NCBI GenBank assembly: GCA_947454705.1
Contig: CANGKZ010000008.1
Span: 88,162-152,161, forward strand
Direction of reading: 5' to 3'
DNA length: 64,000 nt
Origin: Verrucomicrobiota bacterium
GTDB taxonomy: Bacteria; Verrucomicrobiota; Verrucomicrobiia; Limisphaerales; UBA9464
The notes below the pieces were generated by a model. The model searched no databases. It was not told the origin of the DNA and worked only from the letters and a program-made list of their open reading frames with translations. Positions within the stretch are counted from its first letter, which is position 1. Each line of letters begins with the position of its first letter. Of the stretch, positions 10,447 through 19,554 are shown piece after piece. The translations under genes were made by a program, and so were the position numbers.

Positions 10447-13173
10447 ATGTCGAGGCGCCAGTATCCGTTTCACGTCATTGAGCCCAAGTGGCAGCAGCGT
10501 TGGGAATCCGAACAAACCTTCCGCGCATGGAACCCGGGGGACCGCATCCCCGCGTCCCATCCCTTCGCCGCGCGTCACCAGCTCGGCGACCGCGAGGCCA
10601 CCGCGCAGGCGCTTCCGCCGAAGTGCTACATCCTCGACATGTTCCCCTACCCGTCCGGCGCGGGATTGCACGTGGGACATCCCGAGGGCTACACCGCCAC
10701 CGACATTCTCTCGCGCTACCGCCGCGCCAAGGGCCGCAACGTGCTTCATCCGATGGGCTGGGACTCCTTCGGTCTGCCCGCCGAGCAGTACGCGGTGAAG
10801 ACCGGTCAGCACCCGCGCAAGACCACCGAGACGAACATCGCGAATTTCACCCGGCAGATCCGGTCGCTCGGCTTCAGCTACGACTGGACCCGTGAAGTGG
10901 CCACCACCGATCCGGAGTACTTCCGCTGGACCCAGTGGATCTTCCTCCAGATCTACAACGCCTGGTACAACCCCGCGACGCAGAAGGCCGAGCCGATCTC
11001 CACCCTTACCTACCCGGCCGACCTCGACACCGAGGACAAGCGCCGCGCGTATCGCGACGGCAAGCGTCTCGCGTACGTGAGCGAAGCCCCGGTCAACTGG
11101 TGCCCCGAATTGGGAACCGTGCTGGCCAACGAGGAAGTCATCGACGGCAAGAGCGAAGTCGGCGGCTTCCCGGTCATCCGCAAGCCGATGCGGCAATGGA
11201 TGCTCCGGATCACGGCCTTTGCTGAACGGCTGCTGTCGGATTTGAACCTGCTCGAGTGGACCGATTCGCTGAAGGAAATGCAGCGAAACTGGATCGGCCG
11301 CAGCGAAGGCGCGCAGGTCGAGTTCCGCGTGGAAGCGTCCGACGCCACCGTCACCGTGTTCACCACGCGGCCCGACACGTTGTTCGGTGCCACCTACCTC
11401 GTGCTGTCTCCGGAGCACCGTCTGGTGGAATCCATCACCGCGGAATCCCAACGCGCCGCGGTCCTCGCCTATCAGGCCTCCGCAGCAGCCCGCAGTGATC
11501 TCGAACGCACGGAACTCTCGAAGGAGAAGACTGGTGTGTTCACCGGCGCGTACGCGTTGAACCCGGTGAACGGGCAGCGCATTCCCATTTGGATCGCCGA
11601 CTACGTCCTCGCCAGCTACGGCACCGGCGCGATCATGGCCGTGCCGGCGCACGACGATCGCGATCTCGAATTCGCCGAGAAGTTTGCCCTGCCGATTCTT
11701 CAAGTGGTCCAGCCGCCCGACGCCTCGAAGCCGTGGCGCGGGTTCTGCGACGAAGGCACGGCCGTGAATTCCGCCGGACCGGAGATCTCGCTCGACGGAC
11801 TTCCCACCGCCGAGGCCAAGCGCCGCATCACCGACTGGCTCGCGTCCAAGGGCGTGGGCAAACGCACGCTGAACTACAAGCTGCGCGACTGGCTGTTCAG
11901 CCGTCAGCGGTATTGGGGTGAACCCTTTCCGATCGTTTGGAAACGCGATGCCTCCGGCGCGCTGTATCACGAAGCGCTCACCGAGGCGGACCTCCCGGTG
12001 CTGCCTCCGACGCTGGAAGACTACAAGCCCACCGCCGATGGACAGCCTCCGCTCGCCCGTGCGAAGGATTGGCTGAACCTGCCCGACGGTTCGTTCCGCG
12101 AGACCAACACCATGCCGCAATGGGCAGGCTCGTGCTGGTATTACCTGCGCTATCTCGATGCGCGGAATGGTTCGTCGTTTGTCGGACGCGATGTGGAATC
12201 GTACTGGATGGGCACCACCAATCCGGGCACGACCCCGGGCGTGGACCTGTACGTCGGCGGCACCGAGCACGCGGTGTTGCACCTGCTCTACGCCCGATTC
12301 TGGCACAAGATCCTGTTCGACCTCGGCCACGTCACCACCCCGGAACCGTTCTTCAAGCTGGTCAACCAGGGCCTGATCCTCGGCGAGGACGGCGTGAAGA
12401 TGTCGAAGTCCCGCGGCAACGTGGTGAATCCGGACGACGTCCTGAGCGAGTTCGGCGCCGATGCCTTCCGTCTGTACGAAATGTTCATGGGCCCGCTTCA
12501 GGAAGTGAAGCCCTGGAACACCCGCGGCGTGGAAGGTGTGTACCGCTTCCTCGGTCGCGTGTGGCGTTTGTTCGTCGATGAAAAATCGGAGACCGAATTC
12601 GAGCAGAACACGCTCGTGGATCCGGCGGCAGAAGTCCGGTTCGTGGCCGAGATCCGGCTCGATCCGCGCGTCCGCGACGCCGCCCCCACGCCGGCGCAGC
12701 TCAAGGCGCTGCATGCGTGCATCCGCAAGGTCAGCGATGACCTCGAGGGCCTGCGTTTCAACACCGCCATCTCCGCGATGATGGTGTTCGTGAACGAAGC
12801 CATGACCTGGGAAGCGCGCCCCACCTCGGTGCTCCGCACCTTCTTGCAATTGCTCGCGCCGTTTGCGCCGCATCTCGCGGAGGAACTCTGGGACAAGCTC
12901 CATACCGCAACCGGCGTGGCGCCCACTCCGTCGCTGTCCTATGCCGAGTGGCCCAATTTTGATCCAGCCCTGCTGGTCGAGGACACGCTGGAGATCGCCG
13001 TGCAGGTCAATGGCAAGATGCGCGACGTCATCCGCGTCCCGGCCGCGGCCACGCAGGCCGAGATCGAGGCCGCAGCCCTGGTGGCGGAAAAAGCCCGCTC
13101 GTTCATCGAGGGCAAGACGGTGAAGAAGGTCATCGTCGTTCCCAAGAAACTGGTGAACGTGGTCGTCGCCTGA
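10447..13173 (+). CDS. leuS: Leucyl-tRNA synthetase
   Basis: Charges tRNA-Leu with leucine in the cytoplasm. The 908-residue product has the class Ia signatures: the HIGH-type motif GLHVGHPEG near residue 73 and KMSKS ([12 protein letters not shown]) near 651. Between them lies the CP1 editing domain with [18 protein letters not shown] and [15 protein letters not shown]; the anticodon-binding and C-terminal domains follow, with QVNGKMRD near the end as in bacterial LeuRS. Start set at ATG 10447 ([16 protein letters not shown]), which matches the family N-terminus; longer upstream frames would run into the divergent gene. A loop of about 25 residues rich in Ala and Arg (near residues 40-60) is inserted before the HIGH region. 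Confidence 0.98.
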   Translation: MSRRQYPFHVIEPKWQQRWESEQTFRAWNPGDRIPASHPFAARHQLGDREATAQALPPKCYILDMFPYPSGAGLHVGHPEGYTATDILSRYRRAKGRNVLHPMGWDSFGLPAEQYAVKTGQHPRKTTETNIANFTRQIRSLGFSYDWTREVATTDPEYFRWTQWIFLQIYNAWYNPATQKAEPISTLTYPADLDTEDKRRAYRDGKRLAYVSEAPVNWCPELGTVLANEEVIDGKSEVGGFPVIRKPMRQWMLRITAFAERLLSDLNLLEWTDSLKEMQRNWIGRSEGAQVEFRVEASDATVTVFTTRPDTLFGATYLVLSPEHRLVESITAESQRAAVLAYQASAAARSDLERTELSKEKTGVFTGAYALNPVNGQRIPIWIADYVLASYGTGAIMAVPAHDDRDLEFAEKFALPILQVVQPPDASKPWRGFCDEGTAVNSAGPEISLDGLPTAEAKRRITDWLASKGVGKRTLNYKLRDWLFSRQRYWGEPFPIVWKRDASGALYHEALTEADLPVLPPTLEDYKPTADGQPPLARAKDWLNLPDGSFRETNTMPQWAGSCWYYLRYLDARNGSSFVGRDVESYWMGTTNPGTTPGVDLYVGGTEHAVLHLLYARFWHKILFDLGHVTTPEPFFKLVNQGLILGEDGVKMSKSRGNVVNPDDVLSEFGADAFRLYEMFMGPLQEVKPWNTRGVEGVYRFLGRVWRLFVDEKSETEFEQNTLVDPAAEVRFVAEIRLDPRVRDAAPTPAQLKALHACIRKVSDDLEGLRFNTAISAMMVFVNEAMTWEARPTSVLRTFLQLLAPFAPHLAEELWDKLHTATGVAPTPSLSYAEWPNFDPALLVEDTLEIAVQVNGKMRDVIRVPAAATQAEIEAAALVAEKARSFIEGKTVKKVIVVPKKLVNVVVA

Positions 13174-13240
13174 AGCCGCCGAGACGCCGGATGAGACTCC
13201 GACTTTGAGAGCCTTGCCCGATGTGCTAGGGTTTTTCCCG

Positions 13241-13390
13241 ATGTCCCGCCTAACCCAGAGCGAACAGTGGATTCTTGGCGTGCTCGCGCTGATTCTCAGC
13301 GTTGGGCTCGTCACGAAGGCCTGGCTCGCCGGGCACCCGCAGCCGTCGCTCCCGGCCATCCCGGTGGTGACGATGCCGGCGGGACGTTAA
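13241..13390 (+). CDS. Very short single-span membrane protein
   Basis: A 49-residue frame (MSRLTQSEQWILGVLALIL...) with one hydrophobic span at about residues 10-30 and a Pro-rich tail. It lies 67 bases after leuS and 45 before the next plus-strand gene. The N-terminal pattern (short polar helix, QW, then a span, then a basic residue) resembles the membrane anchor found at the front of ComEA-type helix-hairpin-helix proteins, but no such domain follows. It may be a genuine small protein or a remnant. The ATG at 13241 is better placed than the in-frame one at 13205. Confidence 0.5.
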   Translation: MSRLTQSEQWILGVLALILSVGLVTKAWLAGHPQPSLPAIPVVTMPAGR

Positions 13391-13435
13391 GAAAGACCGT
13401 CAAGTTTCAGACTCACGACCCCGATACGCGCTGAC

Positions 13436-13873
13436 ATGCCGAAGGATTTCGACGAACTCCTCAACCCCGTTCTGGTGGCCGACCCGCGCTACACGCGTGA
13501 GGCCTATCATTTCGTCCGGGAGGCGCTCGATTTCACCCAGGAGCTCATCAAGCGCCGTGGCGAATCCCTGCCCCGGCCCGCGCTCGGGCATCACATCACC
13601 GGGCAGGAATTGCTTTCCGGCATCAAGGAATTCGCCCTCGTCCAATTCGGTCCGATGTCCCGCTGCGTGCTGGAGGAATGGGGCATCACCCGCTGCGAAG
13701 ATTTCGGCGCCATTGTGTTCAACCTCGTGGAGCACCAGATTCTCTCCAAGACCGAGAAGGATCGTCCCGAGGATTTTGCCGGCGGATACGACTTCAACGA
13801 GGCGTTCGTTCGTCCGTTCCGGCCCACGGGCAAATCCTCCGAAGTTCCGCCGGCCTGCGACGAGTCGAAGTGA
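13436..13873 (+). CDS. Minf_1886 family protein
   Basis: A 145-residue soluble protein of a family conserved in Verrucomicrobiota and Planctomycetes and named after the Methylacidiphilum locus Minf_1886. Characteristic stretches visible are YTREAYHFVREAL, HHITGQELLSGIKEFAL, QFGPMSRCVLEEWGI, CEDFGAIVFNLVE and DFNEAF. Function unknown; the mixed alpha-beta pattern and lack of a signal peptide suggest a cytoplasmic protein. Length is normal for the family. No clear operon partner, although it is separated from the preceding small gene by only 45 bases and from the following one by 63. Confidence 0.9.
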   Translation: MPKDFDELLNPVLVADPRYTREAYHFVREALDFTQELIKRRGESLPRPALGHHITGQELLSGIKEFALVQFGPMSRCVLEEWGITRCEDFGAIVFNLVEHQILSKTEKDRPEDFAGGYDFNEAFVRPFRPTGKSSEVPPACDESK

Positions 13874-13936
13874 TTCGGGGCAAATCGAAGCTTGGCCCGG
13901 TCCATCGCCAGGCCTAACACTGGGGGCACCTTCGTC

Positions 13937-15259
13937 ATGCGCTCCAACGCCTCCCCCTCCAAGTCGAACACCGCTGCCCTGTCGCGTCGCAGTTTTGTGA
14001 CGCGCTCCGTGCAGGCGGTCGCCGCCACCAAGCTCCTCAGCTACGCCGGCCCCGCGTGGGCGGTGTCGCCGAATGAGAAATTGAACGTCGCGTGCATTGG
14101 CGTGGCAAACCAGGGCCGGTACGACCTCGACAACGTCGCGCACGAAAACATCGTGGCGTTGTGCGATGTGGATGAGAATTTCCTCAACGCCGCCGGCACC
14201 AAGTATCCCAAGGCCCGCCGCTTCCAGGATTTCCGCAAGCTGATCGAAAGCGGCGGCATCGATGCCGTCACCGTCGGCACGCCGGATCACACCCACGCCG
14301 TGATCAGCGCCGCGGCCCTTCGCGCGGGTCTTCACCTGTATTGCGAGAAGCCGCTGGCCCGCACTGTCGGTGAAGTGCGCGCCATCACCGAACTCGCGCG
14401 GAAGGAAAAGCGCGTGACCCAGATCGGCACGCAGATCCACGGCGGAGCGAACTACCGTCGCGTGGTGGAACTCATCCAAAGCGGCGCCATCGGCGACGTC
14501 ACCGAAGTGCACGTCTGGGTCGGGGGCGGATTCGGCGGAAAGAAGCGTCCGACCGCAACCCCGCCGGTTCCCTCCACGCTCAATTACGATCTCTGGCTCG
14601 GCCCGGTCGAGCCGCGTCCCTACTCGCCGGAGTACATTCCCTTCCACTGGCGCAACTGGTGGGCCTTTGGCGGCGGCACGCTTGCCGATCTGGGATGCCA
14701 CCATCTTGATCTCTCGCACTGGGCGCTCGATCTCCGGACGCCGGAACGCGTGCGCATCGTGGACGGACCCGATCCCGATCCGGAATGCCCGCCGACCTGG
14801 CTCATCGCCGAGTATCAATACGCCGCCCGCAAGAACATGCCGCGGGTGAAGCTCCGCTGGTACCACGGCTCACGCCGTCCGCCGCAGTTCGATTCCGGTC
14901 AACTTCCCAAGTGGGGCAACGGAACGCTGTTTGTCGGATCCAAGGGCATGCTCCTGGCCGATTACGACCGCCGCGCGCTCGTTCCCTCGGAGAAGTACGC
15001 CAACTTCCAGCCCCCTGCGCCGTTCATTCCCGATTCCAAGGGTCACCACCGCGAGTGGACCGAAGCCTGCAAGACCGGCGGCAAGCCGCTGTGCAACTTC
15101 GACTACTCGGGCCCGCTCACCGAAGCCGTCCTGCTCGGAAACATCGCGCACCGCACCGGCAGCGAGATCCTCTGGAACGCCAAGGAAATGAAGGCCGTGA
15201 ACTGCCCCGCGGCCGATCAATACCTGCACGCCCATTATCGCAAGGGCTGGTCGCTCTGA
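13937..15259 (+). CDS. Tat-exported Gfo/Idh/MocA family oxidoreductase
   Basis: A 440-residue NAD(P)-dependent oxidoreductase. The N-terminus has a twin-arginine signal (LSRRSFVTRSVQAVAATKLL) ending near AWA, so export is expected. The Rossmann half follows with LNVACIGVANQGRYDL, DVDENFL and VTVGTPDHTHAVISAAAL, and the family EKPLARTVGEV motif. The C-terminal half has LADLGCHHLDLSHWAL and the usual substrate-domain strands. The GxGxxG motif is altered to GVANQG. These exported members are widespread in Planctomycetes and Verrucomicrobiota, where several act on sugars or glycosides; the substrate here cannot be read from sequence. Start at ATG 13937 gives the n-region expected for a Tat signal; a longer frame begins at 13892. 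Confidence 0.93.
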   Translation: MRSNASPSKSNTAALSRRSFVTRSVQAVAATKLLSYAGPAWAVSPNEKLNVACIGVANQGRYDLDNVAHENIVALCDVDENFLNAAGTKYPKARRFQDFRKLIESGGIDAVTVGTPDHTHAVISAAALRAGLHLYCEKPLARTVGEVRAITELARKEKRVTQIGTQIHGGANYRRVVELIQSGAIGDVTEVHVWVGGGFGGKKRPTATPPVPSTLNYDLWLGPVEPRPYSPEYIPFHWRNWWAFGGGTLADLGCHHLDLSHWALDLRTPERVRIVDGPDPDPECPPTWLIAEYQYAARKNMPRVKLRWYHGSRRPPQFDSGQLPKWGNGTLFVGSKGMLLADYDRRALVPSEKYANFQPPAPFIPDSKGHHREWTEACKTGGKPLCNFDYSGPLTEAVLLGNIAHRTGSEILWNAKEMKAVNCPAADQYLHAHYRKGWSL

Positions 15260-15369
15260 TCGAGCATCGCCGCATCGCCGCGGTACCTTTTTAGAAACGT
15301 CGGTATTCCGTATCTGTATCCGCATTAACAACCACAACACAGCACTGCACGCTCCCTACTCCGAACCAC

Positions 15370-15702
15370 ATGGCCGCTCCTGAATTCAAACTCGAAAAAC
15401 TCGTCACCACCCAGGGCGCCAGCCCGAAGAAGGGGGACCTCGTCGAAGTCCACTACACCGGCTGGTTTATGGATGGACAGAAATTCGACAGCTCGGTGGA
15501 CCGTCGCGAGCCGTTCCAGTTTCAACTCGGAGCCGGACAAGTCATCGCCGGATGGGACATCGGCGTGTCGCAATTGAAGGTGGGCGAAAAGGCCAAGCTC
15601 ACCCTGCCCCCGGAACTCGCCTACGGACGCTCGGGCTACCCCGGCGCAATCCCTCCCAACGCCACCCTGGTGTTTGAAGTCGAGCTGCTCGCGATTCGCT
15701 GA
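15370..15702 (+). CDS. FKBP-type peptidyl-prolyl cis-trans isomerase
   Basis: A single-domain FKBP of 110 residues catalysing proline isomerisation. Seen: VEVHYTGWFMDGQKFDSS, the core FQLGAGQVIAGWD with the conserved Val-Ile and Trp that floor the active site, LKVGEKAKLTLPPELAYG and the C-terminal strand ATLVFEVELL. There is no signal peptide and no membrane segment, so it is cytoplasmic. It is essentially the minimal FKBP12-like domain. It stands alone, 110 bases after the oxidoreductase. Confidence 0.95.
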   Translation: MAAPEFKLEKLVTTQGASPKKGDLVEVHYTGWFMDGQKFDSSVDRREPFQFQLGAGQVIAGWDIGVSQLKVGEKAKLTLPPELAYGRSGYPGAIPPNATLVFEVELLAIR

Positions 15703-15975
15703 GCCGCTGGATCGACATTCTGCGGGGATCCGTTCGATTCCCGTACATGCCGGTGGATGGTGGGGCAACCCATCCACCGGACCGTTCCCGTCGGCGGGAT
15801 CACGCGGAACTGAACCGCGGAGGCGCTGAGGACGGAAGTGTGGATCAATGGGGTCCGCATTGACACGCGGGGAGCCAATCGGTCTTCTCGGGCGCATCCA
15901 CTCGGTTCGCCATTTGAGACGTCGCATCGCGCGCACCAGGGAGGTCTCAATCCTGCACATCACCCGGTTCCAACG
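15703..15975. other. Intergenic gap with a hairpin and a dispersed-repeat fragment
   Basis: This 273-base gap has an 11-bp perfect stem (15750-15760 with 15770-15780) and, near 15812-15830, a fragment of the AACCGC(A/G)GAGGCGC-type dispersed repeat also seen at 17519, 41585 and 41755. No coding frame of quality is visible. Confidence 0.5.
15750..15780. repeat. Inverted repeat, 11-bp stem, after the FKBP gene
   Basis: CCGGTGGATGG is followed nine bases later by its exact complement. No T-run follows, so it is not a standard intrinsic terminator; it may stabilise the 3' end of the FKBP mRNA. Confidence 0.55.
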
Positions 15976-17292
15976 ATGAAGCCCCACGCAGTTCGTCGCA
16001 TTCTTGCCGTCCTGGTTTTTCTTCCCCTCGGTTCCCGCGCGTTGGCGGCGGGATACACCCTGGTAGACCTTGGACCGGGCGTGGCCAGTGACGTCAACAA
16101 TCTCGGTCATGTGGTGGGCTCCCGACCCGATGCGGCGCAGAACGCCACTCGCGGATTTTTCTACGATGGAAAAGCCGTTACCCCCGTGATCTCCACCAAC
16201 CGGGTGCAATACGGAATCGATCCCAGCAACGGACAGGCCCTGTACTTTGACGAGGTCCTCCACACCGCCGACGGCATCAACGATTCCGACCACATCAGCG
16301 GAACGGCACTCTACAATCCGAAGATTTCCGTCGGTCGAATTCCCTATTTGAAAAAGGGCGACGAAGTCTCGCATCCGTACCTGCCCACGGACCAAACCTA
16401 CTTCTGCTCCCGGGCCACGTTGAACAATCTGGATGTCTTGGTTGCGGTCAGTTCGGTCACCGATGGGCCGAATCTCTACAACCATTGGTCCTTCGCCATC
16501 AACGACAGCAATCAGGTCGCCGGAGCAGTCGGCGAAATCTTGCGCGGAACTCCCACGCTCACGCCCCGCGCTACGGTTTCGAAACCGGGTGCCGATTCCC
16601 TCCTCAATCCCCGCTTCTACGTGCCTTCGAACTGGAACGTCACCTTCATCGACGCCCAGCCGCCGCTCACTTCGGATCACTTTCTCGACTACGGACTCGA
16701 CCGCCACGACAGCGACGCATTCGGCATCAACGCCGCCGGTCATGCCGTTGGCGTGCGCGCCGTCGGACAAACCCGACGCGCGTTTCGCTACACCGGAGGC
16801 AACCTCGCCCTCGAGGATCTTGGAACCCTGGGAGGCGCGAACAGCGCGGCCTACGACATCAACGCCACCGATGCCGTGGTGGGGACCGCTGAAACATCCG
16901 ACGGTTCCCCGCACGCCTTCCTTTGGAGCAACGGCGTGATGACCGACCTGAACAATTTGATCGTTCCCACCCTTGGCTGGGTTCTCACGAAGGCCAATGC
17001 GATCAACAACCGTGGCGACATCGTGGGCGTGGGCAAACTGGGCGGCGTGGACCACGCGTTCCTGCTGACGGCAGTGGATTCCGCCCCGCGCTTGTCGGGA
17101 AGGAACTACTTTGGCGTCACGGTCGAGGGAATCGTCGGGAACCGCTATCGAATCGAATTCGCCACCGCGCTCGCGCCGGAAGTGTGGACGCCGTTGACCA
17201 CCCTCACCCTCACCAACGCGAGTCAGCTCTACTTCGATACCAACTCACCATCTTCCAGCCAGCGGTTGTATCGCGCCGTGCCCGCGCCTTGA
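15976..17292 (+). CDS. Exported HAF-repeat protein
   Basis: A 438-residue protein with a signal peptide (MKPHAVRRILAVLVFLPLG, cleavage near ALA-AG). The mature part carries repeats of the HAF type, in which a description-like beta unit repeats: YTLVDLGPGVASDVNNLGH, SDAFGINAAGHAVGVRA, LEDLGTLGGANSAAYDIN and PHAFLWSNGVMTDLNNL are clearly visible. The C-terminal 80 residues (NYFGVTVEGIVGNRYRIEF through LYRAVPAP) match the beta-sandwich tail seen at the ends of many exported Verrucomicrobia proteins; the lamin-tail protein at 43120-48576 ends in a comparable domain. Location is extracellular or outer-membrane-associated; function unknown. Starts upstream of ATG 15976 would lie in repeat-derived sequence. 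Confidence 0.88.
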   Translation: MKPHAVRRILAVLVFLPLGSRALAAGYTLVDLGPGVASDVNNLGHVVGSRPDAAQNATRGFFYDGKAVTPVISTNRVQYGIDPSNGQALYFDEVLHTADGINDSDHISGTALYNPKISVGRIPYLKKGDEVSHPYLPTDQTYFCSRATLNNLDVLVAVSSVTDGPNLYNHWSFAINDSNQVAGAVGEILRGTPTLTPRATVSKPGADSLLNPRFYVPSNWNVTFIDAQPPLTSDHFLDYGLDRHDSDAFGINAAGHAVGVRAVGQTRRAFRYTGGNLALEDLGTLGGANSAAYDINATDAVVGTAETSDGSPHAFLWSNGVMTDLNNLIVPTLGWVLTKANAINNRGDIVGVGKLGGVDHAFLLTAVDSAPRLSGRNYFGVTVEGIVGNRYRIEFATALAPEVWTPLTTLTLTNASQLYFDTNSPSSSQRLYRAVPAP

Positions 17293-17435
17293 GCAGGAGT
17301 TGGTGCGTTGAGCCCGAAAACTGCAGCGGTGCCGGCAGTTCGCCGAAAGGCTTCCAATCCGGCGACGACGGCGCTGACGCTGGTCGTCTTGAAGCATCGG
17401 CTACGCGGCAGCGCAGCCCCACCCCACGTCGGTAG

Positions 17436-17455
17436 GGCGGCGTTGCTGCGCCGCC
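17436..17455. repeat. GC-rich inverted repeat, REP-like
   Basis: GGCGGCG-TTGCTG-CGCCGCC, a 7-bp stem within the 247-base gap after the HAF gene. Around it (GGTAGGGCGGCG...) the sequence has the look of an extragenic palindromic repeat unit rather than a terminator, as no T-run follows closely. Confidence 0.5.
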
Positions 17456-17467
17456 GTCACTGGATTC

Positions 17468-17531
17468 CCCTTCAACGCTTCAACTTTTTAACTCTTCAAC
17501 TGCCGTTTTTGGGTTCAACCGCAGAGGCGGT
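17468..17531. repeat. CTTCAAC tandem motif plus AACCGCAGAGGCG dispersed repeat
   Basis: CCCCTTCAACGCTTCAACT and TTAACTCTTCAACT are followed by AACCGCAGAGGCGGTGAG. The same two parts recur together near 41755-41832, so they appear to travel as one composite intergenic element. No coding potential. Confidence 0.55.
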
Positions 17532-17539
17532 GAGCCAAA

Positions 17540-17845
17540 TTAGGATTGGGCTTTTTGCGTCGGGGCCAAATCCGACTCCGGCGATTCCTGCGCCGAGGTG
17601 ATCACTCCCACCTGCGCCCCCTTGAAGTAGATGTCCTTCATCCACTGCCAAGCGGTCCGCCCCGTCCAGGCCCCCACCAGCAGCCACAGGCCCAGGAAGA
17701 GGAGCCCATACGAGATCAAGCCGGCGGCATCGTCGCTCCCCCTCAACACGTACCTCCCGTAGGCACCGATGAGCACCAGGGCAACGGACGCGTGGATCTT
17801 TGCAGCGCTGATTTCGGAGGAGGATTCGGTCTTCATGGGATCCAA
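17540..17845 (-). CDS. Small two-span membrane protein, unknown function
   Basis: A 101-residue protein with hydrophobic segments at about residues 14-32 and 42-62 and a polar, acidic C-terminal tail. GYGR-like YGRYVLRG lies between the spans. No family recognised. Translation may start at ATG 17845 (MDPMKTESSS) or at 17836. It lies divergent to the MarC gene with about 165 bases between them. Composition and codon positions look coding, but nothing specific can be said about its role. Confidence 0.6.
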   Translation of the reverse strand: MDPMKTESSSEISAAKIHASVALVLIGAYGRYVLRGSDDAAGLISYGLLFLGLWLLVGAWTGRTAWQWMKDIYFKGAQVGVITSAQESPESDLAPTQKAQS

Positions 17846-18011
17846 GGGGACGGATGGAGGTGGGGCCTTTGCGTTTACTCCGGGGTTTTATGAAGGGAGC
17901 CGAATGCCGTTCACGGCGTCAAGATCCGTTCCTGGTCCATTCCGGATCGCCGGTCCCCGCTGCGTTTTGCCTTTTGCCCGGGACCGGGCCTTCAGCGAGG
18001 ATCCCTGCGTT

Positions 18012-18653
18012 GTGAGTCTGTCCGAGTACACCCTGCTGGCGCTCAGTTCGCTGTTTGTGATCATTGATCCGATCGCGACCGTGCCCGCATTCCTCGCCAT
18101 GACCGCCGGCAACACCCAGCCGGAACGCGAACGCATGTCGCGCCTCGCCCTGTCGGTCTGCGCCGGGTTGCTTATCGGGTTCGCGCTCACCGGGCGTTGG
18201 ATCTTCCACATCTTGGGCATCACCCTTCCCGCTTTCCAGATGGCCGGCAGCATCGTGTTGCTGCTCATCGCGCTGGACATGCTTAATGCCAAACGCTCGC
18301 GCGTTCACGAAACCCGGGAAGAAACCGAGGCCGGCACCGCCAAGGACGACATCGCCATCACCCCTCTCGCCGTTCCCATGCTCGCCGGTCCGGGCGCCAT
18401 CTCGACGGTGATCCTCCTGCAGGCCAAGGCGGAGTCGTGGATTCACTACGGGCTGCTGGTGGCCTCCATCCTCGCCGTCTGCGCAGCCAGCCATTTCATC
18501 CTCGTGCTGGGCTCGCGCTGGAGCCGCTGGATCAGTCCCATCGCCCTGCGGGTCACCACGCGGATCATGGGGTTGCTGCTCGCCGCGATCGCGTTCCAGT
18601 TCCTCCTCAACGCGCTCCGCGACCTCAAGCTGGTGAGCTTCTCCCCGGCCTGA
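18012..18653 (+). CDS. MarC family integral membrane protein
   Basis: A 213-residue protein with six hydrophobic spans, the usual MarC/NAAT size. Seen: SSLFVIIDPIATVPAFLAMT in the first span pair, a Gly-rich GITLPAFQMAGSIVLLLIALDML in the middle, ITPLAVPMLAGPGAISTVILL typical of the family, and a C-terminal RIMGLLLAAIAFQFLLNAL. The open frame begins at 17769 but the extra 81 residues are low quality; GTG 18012 (VSLSEYTLLAL) gives the family N-terminus. Function of MarC proteins is not settled; some archaeal members transport amino acids, and the E. coli name-giver was wrongly linked to antibiotic resistance. Confidence 0.92.
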   Translation: MSLSEYTLLALSSLFVIIDPIATVPAFLAMTAGNTQPERERMSRLALSVCAGLLIGFALTGRWIFHILGITLPAFQMAGSIVLLLIALDMLNAKRSRVHETREETEAGTAKDDIAITPLAVPMLAGPGAISTVILLQAKAESWIHYGLLVASILAVCAASHFILVLGSRWSRWISPIALRVTTRIMGLLLAAIAFQFLLNALRDLKLVSFSPA

Positions 18654-18676
18654 AAGAACCCGAAACGCGGCCCGGG

Positions 18677-19402
18677 TTATCGCCGGCCGTCGTACCAGAT
18701 CGCGCAGGCGTCCCGGTCGGTCAGCATCCGTTTGGGGCGGAACAGCGTCTTGATCAAAAACGATACCGTCTCACGGAAGGTGTACAAATGCGCCTTGCGG
18801 GCCGAGGTCAGGAGCGGGTGCCGGTGTAGGATCACCACCTTCTTTCCACGCGACCGGGCCAGGGCCTTGAGTTTGCCCGACAATTCCAATTCCTCCGCGG
18901 CGAACAGCTTGGTGGTAAACCCGCCGATCGTTCGAAACGCCTCCGCCTCCACGAAAATGAACGAGCCGGCCATGTGACGCGAAATCCGCGACCAGGTGCA
19001 CCAAAGTTGGGCAAAGAAGGTGTACCAGAAACTCAGCGGCTCGGTCCGGAGGGTGGAACCACCGGCGAGCACCCTTCCCGACGCGATGGCCTCGGCCATG
19101 TCGGCAAACAGTCCGGCCGACGGCTCGGAGTCGGCATCGACGAACAAAATCCAGTCTCCGGTCGCCACCGCGGCCCCGGCATTGCGTGCCCGGCTGATTT
19201 GATTGATCGGCTCGAACACCACCCGGGCCCCGGCGGCCGCGGCCACGGCCCCGGTTTGATCGGTCGAGTTGTTGTTGCACACGATCACCTCGGAGGCCCA
19301 ACCCCGCGCCGACAGGGCCGTCCGGGCCTGTTCGACGGCACGGAGCGTGGCCGGGAGCAGCCGCTCCTCGTTGTAGGCCGGAATGACGATCGAAACAGTC
19401 AC
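18677..19402 (-). CDS. Family 2 glycosyltransferase
   Basis: A 241-residue GT-A fold enzyme that transfers sugar from a nucleotide donor. Seen: SIVIPAYNEERLLPATL at the N-terminus, SEVIVCNNNSTDQT, the acceptor-side ISRARNAGAAVATGDWI and the metal-binding FVDADSEP. A short membrane-associating stretch (FWYTFFAQLWCTW) follows, as in GT2 enzymes working on lipid-linked acceptors. The C-terminus is basic. It is divergent from citrate synthase with 152 bases between the starts. Acceptor unknown. Confidence 0.92.
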   Translation of the reverse strand: MTVSIVIPAYNEERLLPATLRAVEQARTALSARGWASEVIVCNNNSTDQTGAVAAAAGARVVFEPINQISRARNAGAAVATGDWILFVDADSEPSAGLFADMAEAIASGRVLAGGSTLRTEPLSFWYTFFAQLWCTWSRISRHMAGSFIFVEAEAFRTIGGFTTKLFAAEELELSGKLKALARSRGKKVVILHRHPLLTSARKAHLYTFRETVSFLIKTLFRPKRMLTDRDACAIWYDGRR

Positions 19403-19554
19403 AAGACCACCCTCCGCGAGGTCCGTGCGAATGCCAAATGGAATGCATCAGCAAACGTTGTTGAAGGCTCCTTGGGAAATCCGTTGACGCTGCCAAGCAT
19501 GGCCCAACAGACTGCGCCCCGTTTTGCAGTGGTTTCGAACCCTTTTTTGACCCG

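Noticed and set aside
10426-13359. Minus-strand frame of 977 codons over leuS
   Set aside because: Shadow of leuS caused by high G+C at third positions.
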